From positions 1-33,516 of the forward strand of contig LJTN01000050.1 of assembly GCA_001303415.1 (NCBI GenBank): a DNA stretch of 33,516 nucleotides, written 5' to 3'. The DNA is from Myxococcales bacterium SG8_38 (GTDB taxonomy: Bacteria; Myxococcota_A; Polyangia; Polyangiales; Houyiibacteriaceae). Below, piece after piece: positions 16,644 through 23,739 of the stretch. Below the pieces are notes generated by a model. It was not told where the DNA came from, searched no databases, and worked only from the letters and a program-made list of their open reading frames with translations. A program made the translations under genes and the position numbers. Positions within the stretch are counted from its first letter, which is position 1. Every line of letters starts with the position of its first letter.

Positions 16644-17450
16644 GTGGGAAAGCCGATCGGCATCTTCGATTCGGGCTTGGGCGGTCTAACGGTCGCCCGG
16701 GCCGTCCACGCGGCGCTCCCAGCCGAGAACCTCGTCTATCTCGGTGATACCGCGCGCGTTCCCTATGGAACCCGCAGCGCGCAGACGGTCATCAAGTACG
16801 CGATCGGGTGTGCGGAACGCCTGCTCAGCTTCGACATCAAGCTGTTGGTCGTCGCCTGCAATACCGCGAGCGGCGTCGCTCTCGAGGCGCTTCAGGAGCG
16901 GCTGGACATTCCCGTCGTCGGGGTGATCAACCCCGGCGCGCGTGCCGGCGTGGCGGCCACCCGGAATCGGCGCATCGGGGTGCTCGCGACTGCTGGCACG
17001 GTGGCTTCAGGGGCGTACGAGCGCGCAATTCGAGTCGAGAACGCTGCCGTGCAGGTGTTTGCACAAGCTGCGCCCCTGTTCGTGCCCCTCGCCGAGGAAG
17101 GATGGACGACGGGGGAGGTCCCTCGGCTGGCGGCCCAGCGTTACTTGCAGCCCCTCGTGGAGGCGGACATCGACACAATCGTGCTCGGCTGCACGCACTA
17201 CCCCCTACTTTTCGAGACGATTCACGACGTTGCGGTGGAGCTCCTAGGCCACGATGTCGCCATCGTGGACAGCGCCGATGCCACCGCGCGAGCGCTGAGC
17301 GCGCTGATCGACACCGGGCCCGCCGAGGATCGAGGTCCGGGCGAGCTCCGGGTGCTGGTGACCGATCTGCCAGGCCAATTTGGCGCTTCGGCCTCGAGAT
17401 TCCTCGGAAAGCCAGTCGAAGGGCTCGATATCCGCGCGATCGACCTCTGA
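16644..17450 (+). CDS. murI: Glutamate racemase MurI
   Basis: MurI converts L-glutamate to D-glutamate for peptidoglycan. Starting at GTG 16644 the product has 268 residues, normal for the family. It carries DSGLGG at 9-14, the two catalytic cysteines Cys72 (VVACNTASG) and Cys183 (LGCTHYPLL), and GDTARVPYG at 34-42. I chose this GTG because GGAG lies four bases upstream and because it gives the usual 'GKPIGIFDSG' beginning; the longer open frame back to 16506 overlaps the divergent kinase-like gene. It is followed by a small hairpin and then the Ser/Thr kinase gene, 47 bases downstream. Confidence 0.95.
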   Translation: MGKPIGIFDSGLGGLTVARAVHAALPAENLVYLGDTARVPYGTRSAQTVIKYAIGCAERLLSFDIKLLVVACNTASGVALEALQERLDIPVVGVINPGARAGVAATRNRRIGVLATAGTVASGAYERAIRVENAAVQVFAQAAPLFVPLAEEGWTTGEVPRLAAQRYLQPLVEADIDTIVLGCTHYPLLFETIHDVAVELLGHDVAIVDSADATARALSALIDTGPAEDRGPGELRVLVTDLPGQFGASASRFLGKPVEGLDIRAIDL

Positions 17451-17456
17451 GGAGCT

Positions 17457-17473
17457 TGCGACTTACAGTCGCA
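17457..17473. other. Small perfect hairpin after murI
   Basis: TGCGACT at 17457-17463 and AGTCGCA at 17467-17473 form a perfect 7-bp stem with a TAC loop, seven bases after the murI stop. There is no T-run directly behind it, so it is a poor intrinsic terminator. It may instead be an operator or an mRNA-end stabiliser ahead of the kinase gene at 17498. Confidence 0.4.
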
Positions 17474-17497
17474 TGAAGATATTCTGTAAATACTGAT

Positions 17498-18814
17498 ATG
17501 CGGGATGTGGGTGGACATGCCATCGCCCCGAGCGAGCCACCGATGGGCGAGGAAAATCGCATCTTCGCGACAGGGGAGCTGCTCGATGGCGTTTACGAAA
17601 TCATGCAGCTTCTGGGACGGGGAGGAATGGGTCAGGTCTTCGAGGCCCACGACCACCTCCTCAACCGGCGCGTTGCGATCAAGGCGGCCTGGCCGAACCC
17701 GCTGAGCCCGCCCCTGCGAAACGAAGCCAGGGCCTTGGCGGCGTTCCAGCACCCGAGCTTGGTGACTGTGCACACGCTCGGCGAGCATCGAGGCATCGAC
17801 TATCTGGTCATGGAACGGGTCTACGGGGTGTCGCTCACACAGCACGCGTCCACGCGCTGGAGCAGCGGTCAGCCTTTCAGCCCTGCGGAGGCGGTCCAAC
17901 TCCTGATGCCGGCTGCCGAGGGTCTCAGCGTCGTTCACCGTGCGGGTCTGGTCCATCGCGACATCAAGCCGGACAACATCATGCTCACCCCGGCTCATCG
18001 CGTCGTGCTGATGGACTTTGGGCTCGTGCTTCCCGAGTTCGACGTCAATGGGAGACAGCGCGTGGCCGGCTCGCCCCCTTACATGGCTCCGGAGGCGTTG
18101 CTCAACACCGCCGAGCCCGGCCGTGGGCATCTCGCCGACATCTTCGGGCTCGGCGTGCTCGCGTACGAGCTCTTGACCGGGTTCCGGCCGTTTTCGGGAA
18201 TGACGATGCGAGAGGTGATCGCATCACACGAGCGCGGTCAACCCAAGCCGGTTTCCGAGCTGCGCCCCGACTGCCCTCCATCACTCAACCAGCTCATCCA
18301 AGAGATGCTCGCTCCCGATCCGCAGATACGCATTCAGAGCGCGGAGGCGGTCGCTTGGCAAATGCGCGCCGTTCGAGATGCGCGTCCACGTGGCGACGAC
18401 GCCGTTGGGGCCGGCGCGAAGGCTCTGTCGGTCTTGATCGTCGATGACGACGTCGACCTTGCGAGGATTCTGACCTTCTACGTTCGCCAGATCGTCGGAC
18501 GGGCGGAGATTCGGGTCGCCCACGACGGCGAGGAGGCGCTCAAAGAGGTACAGAAGAAGGAGCCGGACGTGATGCTGCTCGACCTCCACATGCCCCGAAT
18601 GAATGGGGTCGAGGTGTGCATGCGGCTCAAAGGTGACGGATTGGCGAAGCGCTGCTCGATCATTTCCGTGAGCGCGGGCGCGCAGGAGCACGACGTTCAG
18701 CTGCTGCATCAGCTCGGCATTCACCACTTCGTGGAAAAGGGCTCCAATTTGCGCGAGCGTTTGCGTGCCGTCTTCGCAGAGGTGTGCGGCGATCAGGCTC
18801 TGGCAGGCGCCTGA
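17498..18814 (+). CDS. Ser/Thr protein kinase fused to a C-terminal response-regulator receiver
   Basis: The 438-residue product joins two signalling types. Residues about 33-295 form a eukaryotic-like kinase with glycine loop LGRGGMGQV (39-47), Lys62 (VAIKAA), HRDIKPDN (153-160), DFG (173-175) and APE (197-199). All catalytic residues are present. Residues about 310-432 form a receiver with acidic pair DDD at 316-318, phosphoacceptor Asp362 (LLDLHMP), Ser392 in place of the usual Thr/Ser and Lys414. The receiver also has every key residue, so histidine-kinase phosphorylation could control the Ser/Thr kinase. There is no membrane segment, unlike PASTA-type kinases. ATG 17498 has no clear ribosome site; Met16 (17543) is an alternative start. 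The two histidine kinase genes lie 1 kb away on the other strand. Confidence 0.93.
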   Translation: MRDVGGHAIAPSEPPMGEENRIFATGELLDGVYEIMQLLGRGGMGQVFEAHDHLLNRRVAIKAAWPNPLSPPLRNEARALAAFQHPSLVTVHTLGEHRGIDYLVMERVYGVSLTQHASTRWSSGQPFSPAEAVQLLMPAAEGLSVVHRAGLVHRDIKPDNIMLTPAHRVVLMDFGLVLPEFDVNGRQRVAGSPPYMAPEALLNTAEPGRGHLADIFGLGVLAYELLTGFRPFSGMTMREVIASHERGQPKPVSELRPDCPPSLNQLIQEMLAPDPQIRIQSAEAVAWQMRAVRDARPRGDDAVGAGAKALSVLIVDDDVDLARILTFYVRQIVGRAEIRVAHDGEEALKEVQKKEPDVMLLDLHMPRMNGVEVCMRLKGDGLAKRCSIISVSAGAQEHDVQLLHQLGIHHFVEKGSNLRERLRAVFAEVCGDQALAGA

Positions 18815-18834
18815 GCCCACGCTACGATCGCCCG

Positions 18835-19332
18835 ATGATCGACCCGGAAGCGTCGGTGCCGAAGCTCGAGCTTTTGGCGGAGCGCCTGGTGGCGCTGCTC
18901 GACGACCGCTTTCGCATTCCGGGGACCGATCTCCGGTTCGGTCTCGATCCGATCATCGGCATTCTCTTTCCGGGCTTAGGGGATGCCGTCACCGGCGCCG
19001 GCGCCATCGGGCTTCTCGCCCTGGCGTTGCGTCGGGGGGTTCCCCGCGTCGTCTTGCTCCGCATGGTCATCAACATTTTGGTGGACGCCATCGCAGGCTC
19101 GCTCCCACTAGTGGGAGACGTGTTCGATGTCGGCTTCAAAGCGAACCGCCGCAATCTCGAGCTGGTTCGCGCACACCAGAAGCCCGGGTCGAAGGCCACG
19201 ATAGGAGACTACGCCGTGGCCGTCCTCGGAGTGAGCATCGCGATCCTCAGTATCGTGGTGCCCTTGGTCGCGGCGCTCTACCTAGGGCTCAACTACGGCC
19301 CCGCCCTGCTCGAGCATCTTCGGCATCGGTGA
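18835..19332 (+). CDS. DUF4112 family membrane protein
   Basis: The 165-residue product matches DUF4112 by LDDRFRIPGTDLRFGLDPIIGILFPGLGD near the start and by LPLVGDVFDVGFKANRRN in the middle. It has hydrophobic segments at about 43-60 and 115-150, so it should sit in the inner membrane. No reaction is known for the family. I use ATG 18835; a longer frame to 18784 overlaps the end of the kinase gene. The stop overlaps the 3' end of the convergent small gene at 19289-19582 by 44 bases. Confidence 0.85.
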   Translation: MIDPEASVPKLELLAERLVALLDDRFRIPGTDLRFGLDPIIGILFPGLGDAVTGAGAIGLLALALRRGVPRVVLLRMVINILVDAIAGSLPLVGDVFDVGFKANRRNLELVRAHQKPGSKATIGDYAVAVLGVSIAILSIVVPLVAALYLGLNYGPALLEHLRHR

Positions 19333-19582
19333 GGCGCTCTTCGGCGTCGCGAACCGCCTGCTCCAGATGTCGAATTCTCTTCTGCAGCGCCCGCAGATCG
19401 CGCTGCGTCGCGAGGTTCAGCCTGCCGGCGATGCTCTGGACGCGCCGATCCACCGCGCCTTCGACACGTCCGCGAAAGCGGAAGCCTTTCATGATCAGCT
19501 TTTGCGCCCTCGGGTCCTGCATCAGCTTCATCACGCGGGGATCTTGAAGGAGGCGGAACAGACGATCTTGGAGCGCGTTCAT
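19289..19582 (-). CDS. Small coiled-coil protein, phasin-like
   Basis: The 97-residue product has an N-terminal helix (LQDRLFRLLQDPRVMKLMQDPRAQKL) and a C-terminal coiled coil with NLATQRDLRALQKRIRHLEQAVRDAEERL. The 'LAT..DL..L..R...LE' pattern resembles the end of phasin/PHA-granule-associated proteins; I cannot confirm the family. It has no signal peptide. It lies 16 bases after the SCP2-domain gene on the same strand and is probably co-transcribed. Its last 44 bases are antisense to the DUF4112 gene. Confidence 0.7.
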   Translation of the reverse strand: MNALQDRLFRLLQDPRVMKLMQDPRAQKLIMKGFRFRGRVEGAVDRRVQSIAGRLNLATQRDLRALQKRIRHLEQAVRDAEERLTDAEDARAGRGRS

Positions 19583-19598
19583 CGGATCTCGCTTCTCA

Positions 19599-19931
19599 CT
19601 ATCCGATCACCGCCTGCAGCTTGGTCGCCAGCAGGGCGTTTCCGGTGACTTTGATCTTGCCCTGCATGAAGAACTGCATCGCTGTGCCGGGTTTGTCGGT
19701 CATCGCCTTCCAATCCTGGCTCGACATCTCGATCGTGCAGTCGGCATAGCCTTGGTCGCCCTCGGTGACCCCCGGCGCGTCCTTCATGTTGACCGTCCAG
19801 ATGCCGCCCCCATCTCCGTGAACTTTGAACAGAAACACCGCATCTACGGCCGTGGCTCTATCGAGATCGCTCTCGATCGAGCGAGGGATGTCGTGCTGAA
19901 ACGAAGTCTGGGCGTCGGGCATCGGAGACAT
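19599..19931 (-). CDS. SCP2 sterol-binding domain protein
   Basis: The 110-residue product is a single SCP2-type lipid-binding domain: AVFLFKVHGDGGGIWTVNMKD at the start, the CTIEMSSQDWKAMTDKPGTAMQFFMQGKIKVTGN core and a final ALLATKLQAVIG. Such domains bind fatty acyl chains or sterol-like lipids in a hydrophobic tunnel and occur alone in many Myxococcota. ATG 19931 and Met4 (19922) are both possible starts. It precedes the small coiled-coil gene by 16 bases, suggesting a two-gene lipid-related unit. A link to the acyl-CoA dehydrogenase 12 kb away is only speculation. Confidence 0.9.
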   Translation of the reverse strand: MSPMPDAQTSFQHDIPRSIESDLDRATAVDAVFLFKVHGDGGGIWTVNMKDAPGVTEGDQGYADCTIEMSSQDWKAMTDKPGTAMQFFMQGKIKVTGNALLATKLQAVIG

Positions 19932-19992
19932 GCCGCACGGTGCAGCCGCAGGAGCTAACGATGCCCCCCCGACAGTGTCAAGCCGTCCCGGG

Positions 19993-20517
19993 TCAGCTTC
20001 CGGTTTCGAGGTCCTGTGCCAAGTACGCGAGGATGACCTCGTCGAGTGTCTTTTCGGTCAATACGTCGTGACCGAATGGGGCCGGCGGAGCCTGCGAGAT
20101 GCGTTGCCGTGATCCGGTTCGAGGACGAACCGGCTCGTAGCGGGGCGAGCCTTCCACGAGTCGTGCAGCCGCATGCTCTAAGACCTCGGTGCCCGCTTCG
20201 CCCGGAGCTCGATCGTCGTCGGCCCGGCCCGGCTCCGCCTCCGAGTCCTCGTCGTAGGCGCCATCGCGTAGCGCGATGAACACTCGCTTGTGCTGCTCCT
20301 GCATGAGCTGCTTGACCAGCGTCTGAAGATTCTCCGAGCCGAGGTGCTCTTCGTAAGAGCTCTTCTCCGAAGCGATGATGCGCCCGCCATCGGCAAAAAG
20401 CTGCGTGATGACGTGAGGCCGCTTGATTCCCGAGTCCTCGGTTTGAATGTGATACAGGTTTCCCTTATGGCGCACGTTCGTGTTGTATCCCACGAGCGGA
20501 GAAGGACTCGCTGCCAT
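19993..20517 (-). CDS. Conserved hypothetical protein with bipartite structure
   Basis: The 174-residue product has a conserved-looking N-terminal half (GYNTNVRHKGNLYHIQTEDSG, then RPHVITQLFADGGRIIASEKSSYEEHL and LMQEQHKRVFIALRDGAYD), a disordered acidic-to-basic linker, and a C-terminal tail LTEKTLDEVILAYLAQDLETG. I recall similar 'NTNVRHKG..HIQTEDSG' proteins in other myxobacteria, without a function. No signal peptide or membrane segment is present. ATG 20517 has a weak ribosome site. It is divergent from the gene at 20588, with 70 bases between. Confidence 0.75.
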   Translation of the reverse strand: MAASPSPLVGYNTNVRHKGNLYHIQTEDSGIKRPHVITQLFADGGRIIASEKSSYEEHLGSENLQTLVKQLMQEQHKRVFIALRDGAYDEDSEAEPGRADDDRAPGEAGTEVLEHAAARLVEGSPRYEPVRPRTGSRQRISQAPPAPFGHDVLTEKTLDEVILAYLAQDLETGS

Positions 20518-20536
20518 CTCGAAATCATATCCCAGA

Positions 20537-20557
20537 AAGAGGGGTCAGTCCCCTTTT
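20537..20557. repeat. REP-like GGGG-TCAGT-CCCC palindrome
   Basis: AAGAGGGG (20537-20544), loop TCAGT (20545-20549), CCCCTTTT (20550-20557) form an 8-bp stem with one G-T pair. Because it is flanked by A's on one side and T's on the other, it looks like a terminator on either strand, yet it lies between two divergent gene starts where no terminator is needed. The GGGG...CCCC form recalls REP-type elements linked to RAYT transposases; no such transposase is in the window. Confidence 0.45.
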
Positions 20558-20587
20558 CCAACGCGCTGACGAACGACGCACGGTCTC

Positions 20588-21625
20588 ATGGCTGGAAACA
20601 AAAAGAAAAAGACGAAAGTAAGACCCCTGCTGGCGCGGCCTGGCGCCCGGTACACCTGCTTCGGCGACGGATTGTGCTGCACGGACATCCACGGGATCGG
20701 GCCGCTGACCAAGAAGGAAACGGCGGAGATGCGCCGCATTGACCGCAAGTCCGCCGGCTGGGACGAAGATCATGAGGACTACATGCTCCGCACCGCCGCC
20801 GACGGCGGGTGCGTTTTCTTGATGCCCGACCAGCGCTGCTCGGTGCACGCCGACCTCGGACCCGAGGCCAAGCCGGAAGGCTGTCGTCGGTTCCCGTTGG
20901 GGCTCGTGGCCACCCCCGCGGGGGGCCGCGTTACCACCGAGCACCGTTGTCCGTGTCGGACCATGGGCGACCGTCCCGCAATCGAGCCAGAGACGGTCGA
21001 GCCTTCGGTGTCGGACGGGGGAAGCAGGCTGATCGCCGATCGTCGCATCAAGCGAATCCCCTTGCGGGCGAAGGAGCACCTGAAGTTCTCGGAGTGGGAG
21101 CCGATCGAAGCCCAGTATCTGCATCGTCTTCAGAGCCGCGAGCCGCTTCTTCGCATTCTCGACACCGAGCCTTTCCCCGCCTTACGTGGCAGCAGTTGGG
21201 AGAAGCAGGCCGACGAGTTCATCGCCGCTCGCGATGGAACGCAGTTTGGAGTGGCAATGGCTTGGGTCGGCGACACGATGAGCGCCCTAGAGAGCGGCCG
21301 GAGCCCACGACCCCCAGGCCGCCCGTGGGCCGCTGCCTTCGATCGCGCCGAGGCACGCTCCCCAAAGCCTCGGACGAGCCGCGAGGTCTTCGGCGACTGG
21401 TTGGCGGACGAGGTCTGGTCGCTCAAGTGGGCGGAGAACTACCACTTCGCATTGGCTCGCGCCGAGCTCGCGACGCGGCTCGCCATCGGAGAGGATATTT
21501 GCGGGCGTCTGCGCAAGGCTGGAGTCAGGCCCGATCGCGCGGCCGCCGAGGCGGTGATGATGCTCGAGGTGGTGGGCGAGTCCGAGTATTGGACCGATAT
21601 CAAGGACCGCATGCGCGTATCATGA
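20588..21625 (+). CDS. YkgJ-type cysteine-cluster protein, extended form (paralogue A)
   Basis: The 345-residue product has an N-terminal Cys-cluster domain with cysteines at 24, 30, 31, 75, 84, 99, 121 and 123, including GDGLCCTDIH and HRCPCRT. This resembles the YkgJ/UPF0153 zinc- or iron-binding family. A further 200 residues follow that carry PFPALRGSSWEKQADEF, GRPWAAAFDRA and the striking FGDWLADEVWSLKW. The whole length is shared with the protein at 29765-30796, eight cysteines included. The metal, if any, and function are unknown. The stop overlaps the next ATG as ATGA (21622-21625), so DUF501 is coupled to it. ATG 20588 is the only good start. Confidence 0.82.
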   Translation: MAGNKKKKTKVRPLLARPGARYTCFGDGLCCTDIHGIGPLTKKETAEMRRIDRKSAGWDEDHEDYMLRTAADGGCVFLMPDQRCSVHADLGPEAKPEGCRRFPLGLVATPAGGRVTTEHRCPCRTMGDRPAIEPETVEPSVSDGGSRLIADRRIKRIPLRAKEHLKFSEWEPIEAQYLHRLQSREPLLRILDTEPFPALRGSSWEKQADEFIAARDGTQFGVAMAWVGDTMSALESGRSPRPPGRPWAAAFDRAEARSPKPRTSREVFGDWLADEVWSLKWAENYHFALARAELATRLAIGEDICGRLRKAGVRPDRAAAEAVMMLEVVGESEYWTDIKDRMRVS

Positions 21626-22170
21626 TGTTCGAACGTGACAACGAAGTGCTCGCTCTTCAGATCGGGCGGCCGTTGCGCGCGCGCTCCACCGTGCTTCGCC
21701 GGTGTCACCTCGGTCTTCCCATCGTGGCCGAGGTACCGCCCCTCTTGGACACGGGAGAGCCGTTTCCTACCCGCTACTGGCTCACCTGTCCGCTCGCGCA
21801 CCGGCGTATCGCGCGGATCGAGGGCCGCGGTGGCGTTCGCGCCGCGCAAGCCAAGGTTGCGTTGGACCGAGCGCTGGGCGATGCGCTCGACGCCGCTCAT
21901 GTCCGGTATGCACGCGGGCGTGACGCGCTGCTGCCCTCCGATGCAGCGCACCGGCCGACGGGCGGAGTAGGGGGATCATCGGGCGGTGTGAAATGCTTGC
22001 ACGCGCACTATGCCGACTTTGCCGCGGGCAACGACAATCCGATTGGGCGCGACGTCCACGAAGCGATCAGAGAGCCTCGCTGCGAGGTGCCCTGCGTGAC
22101 TTCGATTGACGGGAGGCTAGAGCGCAATCCAGACTGGCGGGAGCCAGCCGATGACGACCGAGCATCCTGA
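21622..22170 (+). CDS. DUF501 family protein
   Basis: The 182-residue product matches DUF501: FERDNEVLALQIGRPLRARSTVLRRCHLGLP at the start, TRYWLTCPLAHRRIARIEGRGGV in the first half and SGGVKCLHAHYADFAAGNDNPIG in the second. The pair of motifs with HR and HAHYAD suggests a metal or nucleotide site, but no reaction is proven for the family. I start at ATG 21622, which overlaps the previous stop (ATGA); a second ATG at 21625 is possible. Its end overlaps the DUF2752 gene by 20 bases, so three genes form one translationally coupled unit. Confidence 0.88.
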   Translation: MMFERDNEVLALQIGRPLRARSTVLRRCHLGLPIVAEVPPLLDTGEPFPTRYWLTCPLAHRRIARIEGRGGVRAAQAKVALDRALGDALDAAHVRYARGRDALLPSDAAHRPTGGVGGSSGGVKCLHAHYADFAAGNDNPIGRDVHEAIREPRCEVPCVTSIDGRLERNPDWREPADDDRAS

Positions 22171-22588
22171 TGCCACACGAGCTGCGGGGCGCCTCCTTTG
22201 GTGGACTCTGGTGGGCGCGTGTGCTCTGGTGCTGGCCGCTGCGGCGCTGCTCGAGCCGGATGCGCGTGGCCACGGCACCCATACTCAGCTCGGTCTGCCC
22301 CCCTGTGGTTTTCTGACGTGGACGGGCACCCCCTGTCCCGGGTGCGGTCTCACCACGGCCTTTGCCCATGGGATTCGTGGTCACTTCGCGCTCGCGCTCA
22401 GCGCCAATCCGCTCGGGCTCCTGTTGTTCGTCGCGGTTTGCCTCGGGATCCCACTCGGTGTCACTGGAGGGCTGCGCGGCTGGTCGTTCGATGCCGCCGT
22501 CCAACGGTTTTCGCTCCATCGGTGGGCGCTTGCCTTTGCCGGGTGCGCGGCGGTGCTTTGGGCCGTGCGGCTCACTGCCGCATTTTAG
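22151..22588 (+). CDS. DUF2752 family membrane protein
   Basis: The 145-residue product has the DUF2752 hallmark PCPGCGLTTAFAHGIRGHF near 61-79, with hydrophobic helices at about 15-34, 82-105 and 125-143. It is an inner-membrane protein whose conserved Cys pair in 'PCPGCG' lies near the membrane surface. No function is established. It overlaps the DUF501 gene by 20 bases. Its TAG stop (22586-22588) forms the outermost three bases of the left arm of the giant inverted repeat that follows. Confidence 0.85.
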   Translation: MTTEHPDATRAAGRLLWWTLVGACALVLAAAALLEPDARGHGTHTQLGLPPCGFLTWTGTPCPGCGLTTAFAHGIRGHFALALSANPLGLLLFVAVCLGIPLGVTGGLRGWSFDAAVQRFSLHRWALAFAGCAAVLWAVRLTAAF

Positions 22589-22748
22589 ACCGAGTACACC
22601 CTGAACTGATCCGCCCTCGAAGCCTCAGGACGCCGATTCGCCCGTCGCTCATCCTCGAATGTACGCTGCACGTCCTTCGTCTTCGCAACGGCCGCCTCGA
22701 CGCCCTGAGGCTCCGATCGTCGAATCATTTCAAGGTGCACTCGGTCTA
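22586..22748 (-). ncRNA. Candidate structured RNA: 163-base near-complete hairpin
   Basis: The region forms one long inverted repeat. Arm 22586-22648 (63 bases) pairs with arm 22685-22748 (64 bases) around a 36-base loop; 50 of 63 aligned positions match exactly, with one bulge. It begins TAGACCGAGT and the other arm ends ACTCGGTCTA. All seven transition differences (at arm positions 11, 16, 26, 35, 45, 48, 61) give G-U pairs in a minus-strand RNA and A-C mismatches in a plus-strand RNA; the six transversions are purine-purine on the minus strand. I therefore place the RNA on the minus strand. A -10-like TAGAAA (22761-22756) would start transcription near 22748, or it may be the 3' end of the receiver/GGDEF message. 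A MITE-like remnant is the main alternative. Confidence 0.55.
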
Positions 22749-23621
22749 CTAGTCTTTTCTAGCGAGCGCATGCCGAGTGCGCTTCAGCAGATCATCACCG
22801 CTCTTCACGCTGGTTTCAGGTGTGCTCGTGAGCGCGATTTGCAAGGCCGGCCTCGGCTGGATGTCTTCGGTCCACAGCTCACCGCTGTCGATCTGGCGGT
22901 GGAGACGACGGAGGACGTGGCTCGCGCCGGCGCCATCGGTCTCCGGCAGGAGTATGCAGAACTCGTCACGGCGAAGACGAAACAAGTGGTCGACCGCACG
23001 GATGCAAGCCTTGAGCCCGCTTCCAATCAACGCCATCGCCCGGTCGGCCTTGCCATCTTGACTGGCCGCGGCGATCTCACTCGCGTTGGCCAGCCGCACC
23101 ACGATGCAGGAGAGCGGGTGCCCGTATCGCTCTGCTCGCGTGTGCTCGTAATCCAGACTGATCAGCAGCTGCGATGGCGTTCCCGCGCCAGTGACCGGAT
23201 CATACTGGTCGGCGGGTGGGACGCTTTCCGGGATGCCGAGCCTGTCGCGTCGCGTCGCTCGGAGAACGTTGCGCACGCGCTGCTGTATCTCGAACACCCG
23301 ATACGGTCTGGTGAGGTAGTCTTCGGCGCCGAGCTCGATTCCGCGGCGCCGCGCCTCGAGATCGCCCTCGTCGGTCACGAGCAACACCGGAATGACCGCC
23401 AGGTTGATGTCTGCCTTGAGGATGCGCAGAATCTCGAACGCATCGATCTCCGACATCTGTGTATCGAGCACGAGAAGATCCGGGGTATGCCGCGCGACCA
23501 TGGCGAGCACTTCGTGTCCATCGGCCGCCGTCGCCACGTCGTATCCCGCGGCTTCGCACGCCTCGTGGAGCAGCAGGAGATTGAAGGGGTCAGGGTCCGC
23601 AACGAGAACCAACGCGCTCAT
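22749..23621 (-). CDS. Response regulator with degenerate GGDEF domain
   Basis: The 290-residue product has an N-terminal receiver (about 1-123) with acidic residues at Asp9/Asp11, phosphoacceptor Asp53 (LLVLDTQM), Thr83, and Arg105 where Lys is usual (YLTRPY). A GGDEF-like domain follows (about 140-285) that starts with the usual DPVTGAGTPSQLL but carries RRDEF (217-221) instead of GGDEF. Without the two glycines, diguanylate cyclase activity is unlikely; it may bind GTP or a partner instead. GGAGAAG lies just upstream of ATG 23621. Its stop abuts the right arm of the giant hairpin. It is divergent from rsmB. Confidence 0.88.
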   Translation of the reverse strand: MSALVLVADPDPFNLLLLHEACEAAGYDVATAADGHEVLAMVARHTPDLLVLDTQMSEIDAFEILRILKADINLAVIPVLLVTDEGDLEARRRGIELGAEDYLTRPYRVFEIQQRVRNVLRATRRDRLGIPESVPPADQYDPVTGAGTPSQLLISLDYEHTRAERYGHPLSCIVVRLANASEIAAASQDGKADRAMALIGSGLKACIRAVDHLFRLRRDEFCILLPETDGAGASHVLRRLHRQIDSGELWTEDIQPRPALQIALTSTPETSVKSGDDLLKRTRHALARKD

Positions 23622-23739
23622 CGCTCTTCTCCAACCCCGACTGCCCGACCACCATCCCCCACAGCGTCTACGATATCACGCCGATTGTGCGCTCTCCAAT
23701 CTCCGTGCGTTGGTCCACGACGCAGGTAAGCTTGCCGCC

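Noticed and set aside
22586..22748. The giant hairpin as a retron msr-msd
   Set aside because: Myxobacterial msDNA is also a long hairpin, but no reverse transcriptase gene lies on either side in this window.
22586..22748. The giant hairpin as 6S RNA or as an ordinary intrinsic terminator
   Set aside because: There is no large central open bubble as in 6S RNA. A terminator would be far shorter; the U-rich stretch CTTTTCT lies on the plus side only, opposite to the strand favoured by the G-U pattern.
22659..23729. A 356-residue plus-strand frame
   Set aside because: It starts inside the giant hairpin and runs antisense to the receiver/GGDEF gene; no motifs are seen.
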